From positions 434,001 through 498,000 of the forward strand of contig PVWP01000001.1 in assembly GCA_003003925.1 (NCBI GenBank): a DNA stretch of 64,000 nt, read 5' to 3'. The first letter of the stretch is position 1. Each line of letters opens with the position of its first letter. The DNA comes from Aphanothece cf. minutissima CCALA 015. GTDB taxonomy: Bacteria; Cyanobacteriota; Cyanobacteriia; PCC-6307; Cyanobiaceae. The notes beneath the pieces were generated by a model. It made no database searches. It saw only the letters and a list, made by a program, of their open reading frames with translations, and had not been told where the DNA came from. A program made the translations under genes and the position numbers. This document shows, one piece after another, positions 8,406 to 16,709 of this stretch.

Positions 8406-8967
8406 GTCACCACTCGCTGGTGACACCATTTGATTGGAAACGCATGGGCCTCCTGCGGCGTCAGCAGCGGCGGCGCGGCTGCGTCACCACTCGCTGGTGA
8501 CACCATTTGATTGGAAACCCGAGCCCCCCGCCGCGCCGCCGCGCTGAGACGAGTTGAGTCACCACTCGCTGGTGACACCATTTGATTGGAAACGCCCGTG
8601 GATTGCCTTTTGCCCGTACCGAAGGACTTGAAGTCACCACTCGCTGGTGACACCATTTGATTGGAAACTTGGGTGAACCCATCAGAAGAGGGGCTTCCAC
8701 GTGGGTTTCGTCACCACTCGCTGGTGACACAATTTGATTGGAAACATAGCTACTATCGTTTTAGCTTTGCTTCAGAGCCCGAGTCACCACTCGCTGGTGA
8801 AACCATTTGATTGGAAACTGGGAGCAGGAAGACTCTTTTGGAAGAGAATGGCCATCGTCACCACTCGCCGGTGAAATGATTTGATTGGATACTTGATCAC
8901 GATGGGAGCCATTTCTCCTGGGGGATTTAACGTCTCCTCTGGCCGGTGACACCTATGGATGGGAGGC
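8406..8967 (+). CRISPR. CRISPR array 1: 8 repeats, last two degenerate
   Basis: Repeats of 36 nt begin at 8406, 8483, 8558, 8633, 8710, 8783, 8857 and 8932. The repeat starts GTCACCACTCGCTGGTGAC and ends CATTTGATTGGAAAC. GTCACCA and TGGTGAC form a 7-bp stem with a CTCGC loop. Spacers are 37-41 nt. Repeats 5 and 6 have single changes, repeat 7 several, and repeat 8 is badly decayed, so the trailer is on the right and the leader on the cas2 side. About 235 nt after the array (8968-9202) contain no gene. Confidence 0.97.
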
Positions 8968-9202
8968 CCCTCCCCCGCTGGTGTATTCAGCCAGTGGGGC
9001 TTTTCAGTGCCAGTATGATGAGTTCGAGCGGTGGAGCCATCATGGCACTCAAGTGTTGCCTGATCCCCTCCGCATGTGTTTGTCCAAGGCTTGAAGTTCT
9101 CATCAAAGGCGGCGAAGGCGTGACCCATCATTCCCTTGTCTATCCCTTACCCCTGCTGGTTCCCCCAAGGAGTGGCACCAGCGAATGGCCTCCACCTTTG
9201 CC

Positions 9203-9664
9203 TCAGGCCATCCGTGCAAAAGCCAGCAGCAGTTCAAGGTCGCCCCGATCGGCACAGCGCAGGGCATCGATGTAAGCAGCGCGCAACTCGGTTGTTTCCA
9301 TGAACGAGGCTGTTCCTCCCCATGGGAAGGCAGAGCCACCCAGCTGTTCCGCCAGCACATCGGCCATCAGGCGCGCATGGCGCCCGTTGCCATGGAGGAA
9401 CGGAAGGATCACCACCAGGCGATGATGGAAGGCGATGGCGATCTCATCAGCAGAGGCCACCCGATGCTCGATCTGATAGCGGATGTCCCCGAGAAGGGCG
9501 GCCAGCCTGGGGCGCACCTGCCGCCCATCCACAACCAGGTTCTTGTCGCTGCGTCGGTACTGACCTGCCCAGCGCCAGGTCTGGGCGTACATCTGCCGGT
9601 GCAATCCCCGCAGCCAGGCTTCGTCCAACGGTCGGGGGCGCCTTTGCACCCGCAGCCAGATCAT
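9203..9664 (-). pseudogene. Truncated Fic-domain mobile mystery protein B
   Basis: Matches the Fic-family mobile mystery protein B from LDEAWLRGLHRQMYAQTWRWAG to LLLAFARMA, about the last 150 residues; the N-terminal 50-60 residues are missing. The Fic active-site loop, normally HPFx(D/E/N)GNGRxxR, reads LPFLHGNGRHAR: the catalytic His is Leu. Upstream at 10.6-10.8 kb are remains of the partner protein A. Both the truncation and the lost His indicate a dead gene. Confidence 0.7.
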
Positions 9665-9722
9665 GGCTCATCATCAACGTCGAACGTAACGAGCACAAAC
9701 TGATGTGGTTGTCAGGTATTCC

Positions 9723-10370
9723 CTAGATGAATTGTCGTTTGTGCTTGGTGGCATCCCTATAGACTTTGGGATGAAGATCTATCATTTTTTGGTAGGGATG
9801 CACCATTGTGTTCTCTTGTTCCAGGACAAACTGAACACACTGAAGAAACGAGCCATTGAAGCCCCTGTAGACCTTGGCTCTCTCGAATCTACTGGCAAGC
9901 ATCCAAGACCCATCATGATGGGTTGCTGTTACATAACGATGATGCGTGCATTTGCCGAAAATCGCTGAGGATAGGTCCATCGAAATCTCTGGAGTGCCGT
10001 TGACGGCAGAGAAATGAAAAGCATAAACAAGATCAGTTGAAAGAAAAATTATATCAAGGCTTTCATTCCCGGCATCCTCGAGTGCAAACAAGAGTTTCTG
10101 CTCGATTAGCGACTCAACATCAACTAGGCTTGCCTTGGCGTGGAACGAATTTTGCTTATGCCATCTTTTCTCATCGTATCGACTCCAGTCGACATCGCCA
10201 AACAGATAGTGATCTGTGTGAAAAACACTTTCACCGTCACTGATGCGCCGTGCATTCTTTATGTGAAGAAGGTAATCGTCGGATAGCAGTTCTCTCCAGA
10301 GTGTGATGAGCTGAATGATTGAAGCCTTAAGGATGTCCTGCGGAGTTGGCATCATCTCCCATTTGTTCAT
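9723..10370 (-). CDS. Hypothetical protein, 215 aa, low-GC insert
   Basis: Reading from MNKWEMMPTPQDILKA, a soluble protein with a mixed alpha/beta pattern (LFALEDAGNESLDIIFLSTD, AFHFSAVNGTPEISMD). The frame runs open further upstream to 11060, but that part translates decayed sequence of other genes and is left out. Base composition is visibly more AT-rich than its neighbours. It sits between the remains of mobile mystery proteins A and B, which are normally adjacent, so it was probably inserted between them. No family recognised. Confidence 0.5.
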   Translation of the reverse strand: MNKWEMMPTPQDILKASIIQLITLWRELLSDDYLLHIKNARRISDGESVFHTDHYLFGDVDWSRYDEKRWHKQNSFHAKASLVDVESLIEQKLLFALEDAGNESLDIIFLSTDLVYAFHFSAVNGTPEISMDLSSAIFGKCTHHRYVTATHHDGSWMLASRFERAKVYRGFNGSFLQCVQFVLEQENTMVHPYQKMIDLHPKVYRDATKHKRQFI

Positions 10371-10571
10371 TCTCGCTTTCCATTCTAACGCTGCCTCGAT
10401 ATTCTGCTGCTCCCATTTCTTCAACTGAGCACAGCCCACAATCGACGGGTCGGGCTCGTTTCCTCCAGCCCATCGAGATCCAGAAGTGCGGCTCCGACCG
10501 GTAGCCCGTCGTTCCACCCCACGGCCCATCACGCCGCTTGCGCAGCAACGTCTCGGCCAGCTCGAGGTGCC

Positions 10572-10770
10572 GCCCATCGCCACCGTGACAGGCGCCAGGA
10601 ACTGTTGAGCATCCAGGGTGATGGAGTCGGCGGCTTCCGCCTGCTCCAGCTTGCGCAGACCTGAAGCTGTGGCGCCCAGCATGGTGGCCAGCACGACGAC
10701 TGCGGGTGACGGGCTGCTTCCTGGCGAACAGCATCCACCTGGCCAGGCCGTAGCCGCTGAACGTCCATGG
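10572..10770 (-). pseudogene. Remnant of mobile mystery protein A (HTH regulator)
   Basis: The segment LATMLGATASGLRKLEQAEA followed by ADSITLD matches the XRE-type helix-turn-helix of mobile mystery protein A. Flanking pieces appear in other frames, for example a PGQVDAVRQ stretch just upstream, so frameshifts break it. The whole stretch 10371-11059 looks like a mosaic of decayed coding sequence without an intact gene. Its usual partner, protein B, survives in truncated form at 9203-9664. Confidence 0.5.
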
Positions 10771-11059
10771 CAAAGGGCGTGATGGGTCACCGCATTTCTC
10801 TCTGGTCGCAACTGATTCAGCCGGCCACACCAGCACCTTGCCGCAGAGCGGGAGGCTTCGATCGAGGGCACTCCCGCTTGCACGGCCAGATCGCCCCAGG
10901 GCAGCCGGGCCGCAGCCTGCTGGCGCCGCAACTGTTCACAGGAATCCCAGGGTCGCCGCAGGGAGAGATCCAATCTGGACGGCCGTCGATTCCATTCCAG
11001 CCGCCTCTTCATTCCAATCTGGACGCTAGCCTGATCCCATCGGGCCGAACCTGAACTCA

Positions 11060-12310
11060 ATGGCGACCGGGCCTCTGCTGGAGCGACGCCTCTCCCCCCT
11101 GCTGCAGGAGGCCCTGACCGACACGCCGGTCGTCCTGCTCAATGGACCACGCCAGGCCGGCAAGACCACCCTGGCCCGTTCGCTCACGGCCAGCGGCTTT
11201 CAGTACCTCAGCCTCGACGACGCGGCCACCCTGCTCTCCGCCCGGGAGGATCCCACCGGCTTCGTGCGCAACCTCGATCGGGCCGTCATCGATGAGGTGC
11301 AGCGGGCGCCCGAGCTGCTGCTGGCCATCAAACGGGCCGTGGACCATGACCGCCGGCCCGGCCGCTTCCTGCTGACAGGTTCGGCCGATCTGCGCACCCT
11401 TCCCGCCGTGGCCGACTCCCTGGCGGGACGCATGGAGGTGCTCACCCTGCTGCCCCTGGCGGGCTGCGAACTGGAGGGAGGTCCGGGCCGGTGGCTGGAG
11501 GTGGTCTTTGCCGGGGAAGCCCCCCGGCTCAGGGGCCCAGATCCTGTTGCCGGCAGCGCCGCTGCCTTGGTGGAGCGGGTGCTGCGCGGGGGCTACCCGG
11601 AAGCCGTTGCCCGTGGCACGGCCCGGCGGCGCGAGGCCTGGCTGCGCCAGTACACCAACGCCCTGCTCAGCCGCGATGTGCGCGACATCGCCAGCATTGA
11701 GAAGCTGGAGCAGCTGCCCCGCCTCCTGCGCGCCCTGGCCCAGGTGTCGGGCCAGCTCACCAACGTGAACCAGCTGGCCGGCCAGGTGGGGCTCGACCAC
11801 AAAACGGCCGCGAAATACATCGGGGTGTTGGAGCAGTTGTTTCTGCTGCGCCGCATACAGCCCTGGTGGAGCAATCGCCTGGCCAGGATCGTGAAGGCTC
11901 CGAAGATCCAGTTTCTCGATTCCGGCCTGCTGGCCAGCCTGCTCGGTTGCACCAGCGCCAGCCTGGAGCGTGACCGCACACCGTTCGGCCCCCTGCTGGA
12001 AAGTTTTGTGGTGAGCGAACTGATCAAGCTCTCCAGCTGGAGCGCCGATGATCTGCAGGTGCTGGGCTATCGCGACAAGGACCAGAAGGAAGTGGATGTG
12101 GTGATCGAGAACGCGGCAGGCCAGGTGTTGGGCGTGGAGGTGAAAGCGAAGGCCACGGTGCAGCGCCAGGATTTCTCAGGCCTGCGGCGGCTGGCGGATC
12201 TGGCCGGGGAGAGTTTCCTGGGCGGTGTCCTGCTCTACGACGGTTGCGACACGCTGCCGATGGGGCCAGGGCTCTGGGCCGTGCCCCTGGCCACGCTGTG
12301 GCAGCTGTGA
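11060..12310 (+). CDS. AAA_14/DUF4143 ATPase, full length
   Basis: Complete 416-residue member of the ATPase family that combines an N-terminal P-loop domain with a C-terminal DUF4143 domain resembling a restriction-endonuclease fold. The P-loop is LNGPRQAGKTTLARSL (about residues 28-43), Walker B is RAVIDEVQRAPELL, sensor LLTGSADLRTLP. The C-terminal part contains EVDVVIENAAGQVLGVEVKA, the D...E-x-K pattern of that fold. These proteins are widespread in mobile and defence contexts; the cellular role is not established. Its 5' end is also present as a fragment at 16196, and a truncated relative lies at 2761. Confidence 0.85.
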   Translation: MATGPLLERRLSPLLQEALTDTPVVLLNGPRQAGKTTLARSLTASGFQYLSLDDAATLLSAREDPTGFVRNLDRAVIDEVQRAPELLLAIKRAVDHDRRPGRFLLTGSADLRTLPAVADSLAGRMEVLTLLPLAGCELEGGPGRWLEVVFAGEAPRLRGPDPVAGSAAALVERVLRGGYPEAVARGTARRREAWLRQYTNALLSRDVRDIASIEKLEQLPRLLRALAQVSGQLTNVNQLAGQVGLDHKTAAKYIGVLEQLFLLRRIQPWWSNRLARIVKAPKIQFLDSGLLASLLGCTSASLERDRTPFGPLLESFVVSELIKLSSWSADDLQVLGYRDKDQKEVDVVIENAAGQVLGVEVKAKATVQRQDFSGLRRLADLAGESFLGGVLLYDGCDTLPMGPGLWAVPLATLWQL

Positions 12311-12627
12311 ACCGGGCCTGCCCAGCCCGGCAGGGGGTGGAGCTGCCCATCGGCCGGTGTTCCGAATGATTCGTTCATCCGCGAATCACAGTCCATTTAA
12401 ATCGCCTACTGATTGGCATCAAGTTGAATGTCTTCAAGGCTGTAGAGCAGGACGCGCAGCCAGTGATTGGTGTTGCCGATAGATTGGGAAGTAGCCAGAT
12501 GGCAGGCATGGTCTCTGTTCTTTCTGCGTAGCTCACTGTTTCTGGGTGTCGACGGTTCCATCACCACAAGGCACGAAGCGAAGCCGCACGCCACCTTCCC
12601 CCAGCCCCACGCCCACACCCAGCCACC
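12311..12627. other. Intergenic stretch without a supported gene
   Basis: Locally AT-richer spacer between the DUF4143 ATPase and the small helical protein. A leftward 75-codon frame (12406-12633) has weak coding character and overlaps the next gene's start; I do not support it. No repeat or terminator recognised. Confidence 0.45.
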
Positions 12628-12981
12628 ATGCACCTGAGAGCCATCCAGACCCAGCTACAGGAGCTGGCCTGTCATCTGAACTATTCCACCAAGCAAGACA
12701 AGTATCTGTCCTCAGGCCTGCAGGAGACCATCACGTCTGCGCTGCAGGCCATCGAGCAGGTGCTGGGCTTCTCCGCAGCGCTCTCGGAGCTCGAGCCAGC
12801 CGAGGTGCGCGACACTCTCTTGCAGGACGCCTCCCAGAACCTTGATCGCTACGACGCCATCACCCAGGCATTGGATGCCCTGGATGAACTGGACTCGCAT
12901 GTGATTCAGATTCGCCTGATGCAGGAGGCCGAGCCCGAGTTCGTCTACAAGGAAACCATCCAACCCTTCAATCAGGTGTGA
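12628..12981 (+). CDS. Small helical protein, paralog A
   Basis: A 117-residue protein starting MHLRAIQTQLQELACHLNYS and ending KETIQPFNQV. It is predicted almost wholly helical, acidic, without membrane segments. A clear paralog lies at 14556-14912, on the other side of CRISPR array 2; the ends (YKETIQPxNQV) and the centre (ALDxLDSH) match best. No known family. The pair flanking an array, in a region full of duplicated pieces, suggests a duplication that included this gene. Confidence 0.6.
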   Translation: MHLRAIQTQLQELACHLNYSTKQDKYLSSGLQETITSALQAIEQVLGFSAALSELEPAEVRDTLLQDASQNLDRYDAITQALDALDELDSHVIQIRLMQEAEPEFVYKETIQPFNQV

Positions 12982-12999
12982 CCGCGCGTCGCGGCCAGC

Positions 13000-13129
13000 G
13001 CCAGAAGGCCGCAATCAGCCGCCTGAACACGGTGGCGGTCAGGCCGCCCTCTGCCGCCATCAGCACACGACACTGCTGCAGGCCACCTGCAGGGCGAACA
13101 GATCGATGTTCAGCACCCGGACGGAGGCG
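13000..13129 (-). pseudogene. Deleted copy of the 149-aa hypothetical gene
   Basis: Nucleotide similarity to parts of the gene at 16207-16656: the block CGCCAGAAGGCCGCAATCAG and following bases match 16256 onward, then after an internal loss of roughly 190 nt the block GGCCACCTGCAGGGCGAACA matches about 16521 onward. The copy joins abruptly to the last few bases of a lost cas1 just before cas2. Confidence 0.7.
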
Positions 13130-13151
13130 TGGTGACGTGACCCCTGCGGCG

Positions 13152-13376
13152 ATGAGCCAGGAGCAGCTCTGGGTGATCGCCTACGACAGCCCCAGCAACA
13201 AACGCCGCCGCAAGCTGGCCAAACTGCTGGAGGGCTATGGCGTCCGCCTGCAGTGGAGCGTGTTCGAGTGCCGCCTGCAGCCCCACCAGCTGCGCCGGCT
13301 GCGGCAGGGTCTGGATCGCATCGCCGAACCGGCCGAGAGCATCAGGCTCTGGTCGCTGCCGGCATGGGCCGCCGAA
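13152..13376 (+). pseudogene. cas2: Truncated cas2 (copy 2), cas1 lost
   Basis: Starts MSQEQLWVIAYDSPSNKRRR exactly like copy 1, with LQWSVFECRL kept. After WAAE the sequence jumps into leader sequence (AACCTATCGG), removing the last ~18 residues, including the final strand; the open frame then runs on into non-homologous sequence to 13574. Upstream only about a dozen bases of the cas1 3' end (CCCCTGCGGCGATGAGC) remain, fused to a fragment of another gene. Adaptation cassette destroyed, array retained. Confidence 0.85.
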
Positions 13377-13570
13377 CAAACCTATCGGCATTGCGCTGGC
13401 GGGGTGAGGGAGGGTGCGCGGAAGACCCAACAGGTAAGAACCGCTGCGAGGAGCGAGCTCTGGCCGTTTCGATCCGACGCGCACCCCCCGGCCATTCGCC
13501 GAAACCCCAGTGTTTTCGTGATCCTGCGCGCAGCCATGCGGCGCAGGGGATCTCAGCGTTTTCCCCAAGG

Positions 13571-13599
13571 TTGACTCCCCGCGATGCGGTGCCCATAGT
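13571..13599 (+). promoter_or_regulatory. Leader promoter of CRISPR array 2
   Basis: TTGACT at 13571-13576 and CATAGT at 13594-13599, spacer 17 nt, same layout as array 1. The surrounding leader is nearly identical to leader 1 over about 250 nt. Confidence 0.65.
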
Positions 13600-13658
13600 G
13601 GAGGAGTGCGCAAACGGTCTTCGGATCGCCTGCAGCGCAGGCCCTCTCCGGGGCCACA

Positions 13659-14212
13659 GTCACCACTCGCTGGTGACACCATTTGATTGGAAACTTGACG
13701 GAAGGAGAGTCGCGTGAGGTTGGGCTGCTGGTTTGCGTCACCACTCGCTGGTGACACCATTTGATTGGAAACACTCGGACGTTCGAGGATTGCCGGATTC
13801 ATCTTGTCACCACTCGCTGGTGACACCATTTGATTGGAAACCTCGTTCGCGGAGACGTTGGCGAAGTACAGACCACCCGGGTCACCACTCGCTGGTGACA
13901 CCATTTGATTGGAAACACCGAGACCACCAGCGAACGTGCCAGCCGCACCGAGGGCGTCACCACTCGCTGGTGACACCATTTGATTGGAAACTGATGTGAA
14001 TGGGAGAAGGCATTGAAAATGGGCGATTTGGTCACCACTCGTTGGTGACACCATTTGACTGGAAACCCTGGATCATCGTCACTGAAAAAACGCTGTCGTT
14101 AGGTCACCACTCTTTGGTGACACCATTTGATTGGAAACTTCATATGCCTCCGAGGCATAAGGTTCTGAGTGATGGTGTCACCACTCGTTGGTGACACCAT
14201 TTGATTGGAAAC
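13659..14212 (+). CRISPR. CRISPR array 2: 8 repeats
   Basis: Same 36-nt repeat as arrays 1 and 3. Repeats begin at 13659, 13737, 13806, 13881, 13956, 14031, 14103 and 14177; spacers are 33-42 nt. The first five are identical to the consensus; repeats 6-8 have one or two changes, mostly in the loop (CGTTGG, CTTTGG). Leader on the left, trailer on the right. It is preceded by a truncated cas2 and no cas1. Confidence 0.97.
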
Positions 14213-14290
14213 CTCTAGAAGCAGTGCCCTGTACACCATTAACGCGAACAACCTGTACAAGCTGTTCTTTGCCCACTTACCAAGACATTC

Positions 14291-14509
14291 ATGTCAGATA
14301 TTCAAGGCCGGGGGATGGATGAATTAATCCAAATCCTGGGCACAACAAAGCTCTCTCTGGATGAATTGACCGATAAGCTTGTCAGTCACGAAAAGTCCAT
14401 GACGAGAGCTGAGCTCGTTCGGTGCGCCCTGGAGCTAGACACCATCAGAGTCAATGCAAGAGTTGTGTACAAGGAACTGATTAATAGGTTTCCCGATGAT
14501 TACAGATAA
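14291..14509 (+). CDS. Small hypothetical protein, 72 aa
   Basis: Starts MSDIQGRGMDELIQILGTTK, 78 nt after the last repeat of array 2. Predicted all-helical and soluble. AT-richer than surrounding genes. No family recognised. It precedes small helical paralog B by 46 nt in the same direction and may be cotranscribed with it. Confidence 0.45.
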   Translation: MSDIQGRGMDELIQILGTTKLSLDELTDKLVSHEKSMTRAELVRCALELDTIRVNARVVYKELINRFPDDYR

Positions 14510-14555
14510 ATACTCCACACGCCCATCTCCCCTTAACCCTTGATGTTCACCCTTT

Positions 14556-14912
14556 ATGATGAACCTTGACGCAATCCAGCTCCAGCTACAGGACTTGTCC
14601 TGCAAGCTGAATGATGCAGCAAAGCAAGATCTGCACATCGCGTTGTGCTTGCAGCAGACTATTGACTCCACATCACAGACTCTGGACAACCTACTGGCTC
14701 ACGCCTCAGTCAATTCGGCACTGACTCTCAGTGACATCAGGAACACACTCATCAATCAATTACTTGATGATCCCGAAAGGCATGCCGAAGCCGCTGACAT
14801 GTTAGGAGCATTGGATCGGCTTGATTCCCATCTTCTCGAATTAAGCATTATGCAGGATATGCTGCCGAGCTTTGCCTACAAAGAGACCATTCAGCCGCTT
14901 AACCAGGTTTGA
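14556..14912 (+). CDS. Small helical protein, paralog B
   Basis: A 118-residue relative of the protein at 12628: MMNLDAIQLQLQDLSCKLND at the start, ALDRLDSHLLELSIMQ in the middle and YKETIQPLNQV at the end. All-helical, no membrane segment, no known domain. Codon composition is lower in GC than paralog A, so the two copies are not very recent duplicates or have different sources. Function unknown; position beside array 2 is the only clue. Confidence 0.6.
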   Translation: MMNLDAIQLQLQDLSCKLNDAAKQDLHIALCLQQTIDSTSQTLDNLLAHASVNSALTLSDIRNTLINQLLDDPERHAEAADMLGALDRLDSHLLELSIMQDMLPSFAYKETIQPLNQV

Positions 14913-15036
14913 CCTTCTCCCCAGAGTATTCAGCTCGGTCGGCTAAATTCAAACGCGCGACGATCAGCACCGGGCATCGGGGAACGGCGGTGCAACGGGA
15001 GCCGGTCCTGCAGGGCGCCGGGATCCGTTGTGCTCA

Positions 15037-16080
15037 TCACTGCAGATGCAATCCCATTGGCAGCACGTCAGAGGTGCGCTCTTGCAGGCCATAGCGCACG
15101 ATCACGTCGGCCAACGCGGGACTAAGTTGGGAAGAAGCGTCGTCGGGCTGGCTGTGCAGGTACTGCCTCAGCTCCTCCATCAACGACAGGAAAGCCCGCG
15201 CATCGGCGTACCGATGCCAGCCGCCACGATGGCGCTGGATCGCCGGTGTCGGCGGTGGTGCCACAATCGGCCGCCGGTTGGGCACCTCCATGAGCATGTC
15301 GTTCTCGAGCAACCAGAGATGATTCGGCACATAGTTGCCATGACGGTTCATGCCGATCCCCTGGATCGTCCTCATGACGATCTCGCTACGAGTAGGGCGA
15401 TCAGGGCACAGCTCCAGGGCCAGATGCCTCATCAGTTCAGCGAACTCGACCAGACAGGAATAGGCGTGCAGCACCAGGCCCTCCCGCTGGGCCGCCACTG
15501 CGGCGCAGCAGCCGTCGAGGTCCTCGAGGAGGAGATCCAGAACCCCATCCAGTACCGGGGCGTCGCCATCGACACGGAACTCGGAGGGGTCGAGATGGAC
15601 GAGGGCGCTGAAGCCCTCCTCGATCGAGGGCAGGGCCCAGCGATCGGTGAGCTGACGAAAGGCGTGGTCGACCTTCTCGTGGGTTCGCGAAGACATCTTG
15701 CCGCGGCTGCTCCAGCGGTGGCAGGTCTCGAGGGGCGTGTGAAGCCACCATCCGATCCACTCAACCGGCCGCCCCGGATCGAGAATCTGCATGATGCGCA
15801 AGCGTTGGGCGCGTGTCGTGGCGACGCCATCGGTCACCAGCTCCACCGGGCCACCTCCACCCATCGGCAGAGCGGCGAGAGGAGCCTGTGCCGCTGCCTT
15901 TCCAGCCAGCAGACTCCAGGGAAACATCGCCTCCAACCGCTTCAGATGCTGCTCCGTGATCGGCAGCCCGATGGCGTTCCGGCCGCCGGCCTTGAGCCGC
16001 CCCACCAGGTGGCGCATCAGTGTCGTCCTGCCACTGGATGGCGGGCCGATCAGCACATGGAAGCGTAGAGGAGTCGTCAT
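15037..16080 (-). CDS. P-loop NTPase-like protein, paralog 2 (Walker A Lys to Arg)
   Basis: 347 residues from MTTPLRFHVLIGPPSSGRTT; the start aligns with the other paralogs. Position 18 is Arg instead of the P-loop lysine. Shared blocks: VELVTDGVATTRAQRLRIMQ, PVEWIGWWLHTPLETC, SIEEGFSALVHLDPSEF, LHAYSCLVEFAELMRHLA and HRGGWHRYADARAFLSLMEE. Single gene; its own GTTCGCAC element lies 64 nt upstream. Role unknown. The conserved non-P-loop blocks are likely to matter more than nucleotide hydrolysis. Confidence 0.68.
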   Translation of the reverse strand: MTTPLRFHVLIGPPSSGRTTLMRHLVGRLKAGGRNAIGLPITEQHLKRLEAMFPWSLLAGKAAAQAPLAALPMGGGGPVELVTDGVATTRAQRLRIMQILDPGRPVEWIGWWLHTPLETCHRWSSRGKMSSRTHEKVDHAFRQLTDRWALPSIEEGFSALVHLDPSEFRVDGDAPVLDGVLDLLLEDLDGCCAAVAAQREGLVLHAYSCLVEFAELMRHLALELCPDRPTRSEIVMRTIQGIGMNRHGNYVPNHLWLLENDMLMEVPNRRPIVAPPPTPAIQRHRGGWHRYADARAFLSLMEELRQYLHSQPDDASSQLSPALADVIVRYGLQERTSDVLPMGLHLQ

Positions 16081-16143
16081 CGCCTGTTCCGGCACCGAGC
16101 CGAGTGGCATCCTGCAGCGCTTCGGTACGCCAGGCCACCGGTC

Positions 16144-16156
16144 GGTGCGAACAACC
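16144..16156 (-). promoter_or_regulatory. GTTCGCAC upstream element, copy 3
   Basis: Minus strand reads GGTTGTTCGCACC, 64 nt from the paralog 2 start. A CAGGAT hexamer follows 31 nt after the core. Confidence 0.5.
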
Positions 16157-16195
16157 AGAACCTTGCCTGATCCCATCTGGCCGAGCATCCAAGCC

Positions 16196-16232
16196 ATGGC
16201 GACCTCTCACCTGCTGGAGCGTCGGCTAAAGC
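16196..16232 (+). pseudogene. 5' fragment of a DUF4143 ATPase gene
   Basis: ATGGCGACC... encodes MATSHLLERRLKP, matching the first residues (MATGPLLERRLSP) of the ATPase at 11060, and the 30 nt upstream also match (GCCTGATCCCATC in both). The homology stops after about 12 codons and runs into the 3' end of the 149-aa gene on the other strand. Confidence 0.7.
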
Positions 16233-16656
16233 CTGGGATCCTGATGGCCCAGCACCGCCAGAAGGCCGCAATCAGCCGCCTGAACACGCTGGCGGTCGGA
16301 CCGTCCTGAGCGGCCAGCAGCTCACGGCAGTGCTGCAACCCACCGCCGGCCCAGAACAGCCCCCAGGCTCGCCGGTCGAGCTGCAGCACCACCCAGCGGT
16401 GCGGCCGCGGGTCGTGGCGGATCAGCTGCGCCGCCTCCGCCAGGCTCCAGGTGCGTGCCGCAGCGAGCGTCGGCTGGGTCTCCAGCACCCGGCAAGCCAG
16501 CAGCGTCCGCCGGCTTCCGCTGGCCACCTGCAGGGCGAACACATCGATGATCTGCACCCGGTCGGAGGTGTTGCACGGGAGCGCCTCGGGAGCCCGGAAG
16601 ACCAGGACGCCGCCTTCCCTGGTGATGCAGTGCGCCGTACGACGATTGGTGGGCAT
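16207..16656 (-). CDS. Hypothetical protein, 149 aa
   Basis: Reading from MPTNRRTAHCITREGG. The body (LVFRAPEALPCNTSDRVQII, TWSLAEAAQLIRH, HRWVVLQLDRRAWGLFWAGG) has convincing coding character and looks like mixed beta/alpha. It lies 53 nt downstream of paralog 3 in the same direction, so the two may form an operon. Its last ~13 codons are antisense to the ATPase fragment, so the original C-terminus may have been replaced. A deleted copy is at 13000-13129. No family recognised. Confidence 0.5.
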   Translation of the reverse strand: MPTNRRTAHCITREGGVLVFRAPEALPCNTSDRVQIIDVFALQVASGSRRTLLACRVLETQPTLAAARTWSLAEAAQLIRHDPRPHRWVVLQLDRRAWGLFWAGGGLQHCRELLAAQDGPTASVFRRLIAAFWRCWAIRIPGFSRRSSR

Positions 16657-16709
16657 GGTTCGAAGAAGCTGAGGGCCCGATGACGCAGGATGACTCCTGG
16701 CCGCCGTGA

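Noticed and set aside
8300..8952. Short leftward frames across array 1, and similar ones across arrays 2 and 3
   Set aside because: They translate the CRISPR repeat again and again (SNQMVSPASGD or FPIKWCHQRVV), so they are not genes.
8968..9202. Possible further decayed repeats after array 1
   Set aside because: CGCTGGTG-like words occur but not at repeat spacing, and no 36-nt match could be built beyond the unit at 8932.
10371..11060. 445-residue protein from 11060 to 9723
   Set aside because: Its first 230 residues are a mosaic of decayed sequence with pieces of mobile mystery protein A in several frames; only the last 215 residues look coding.
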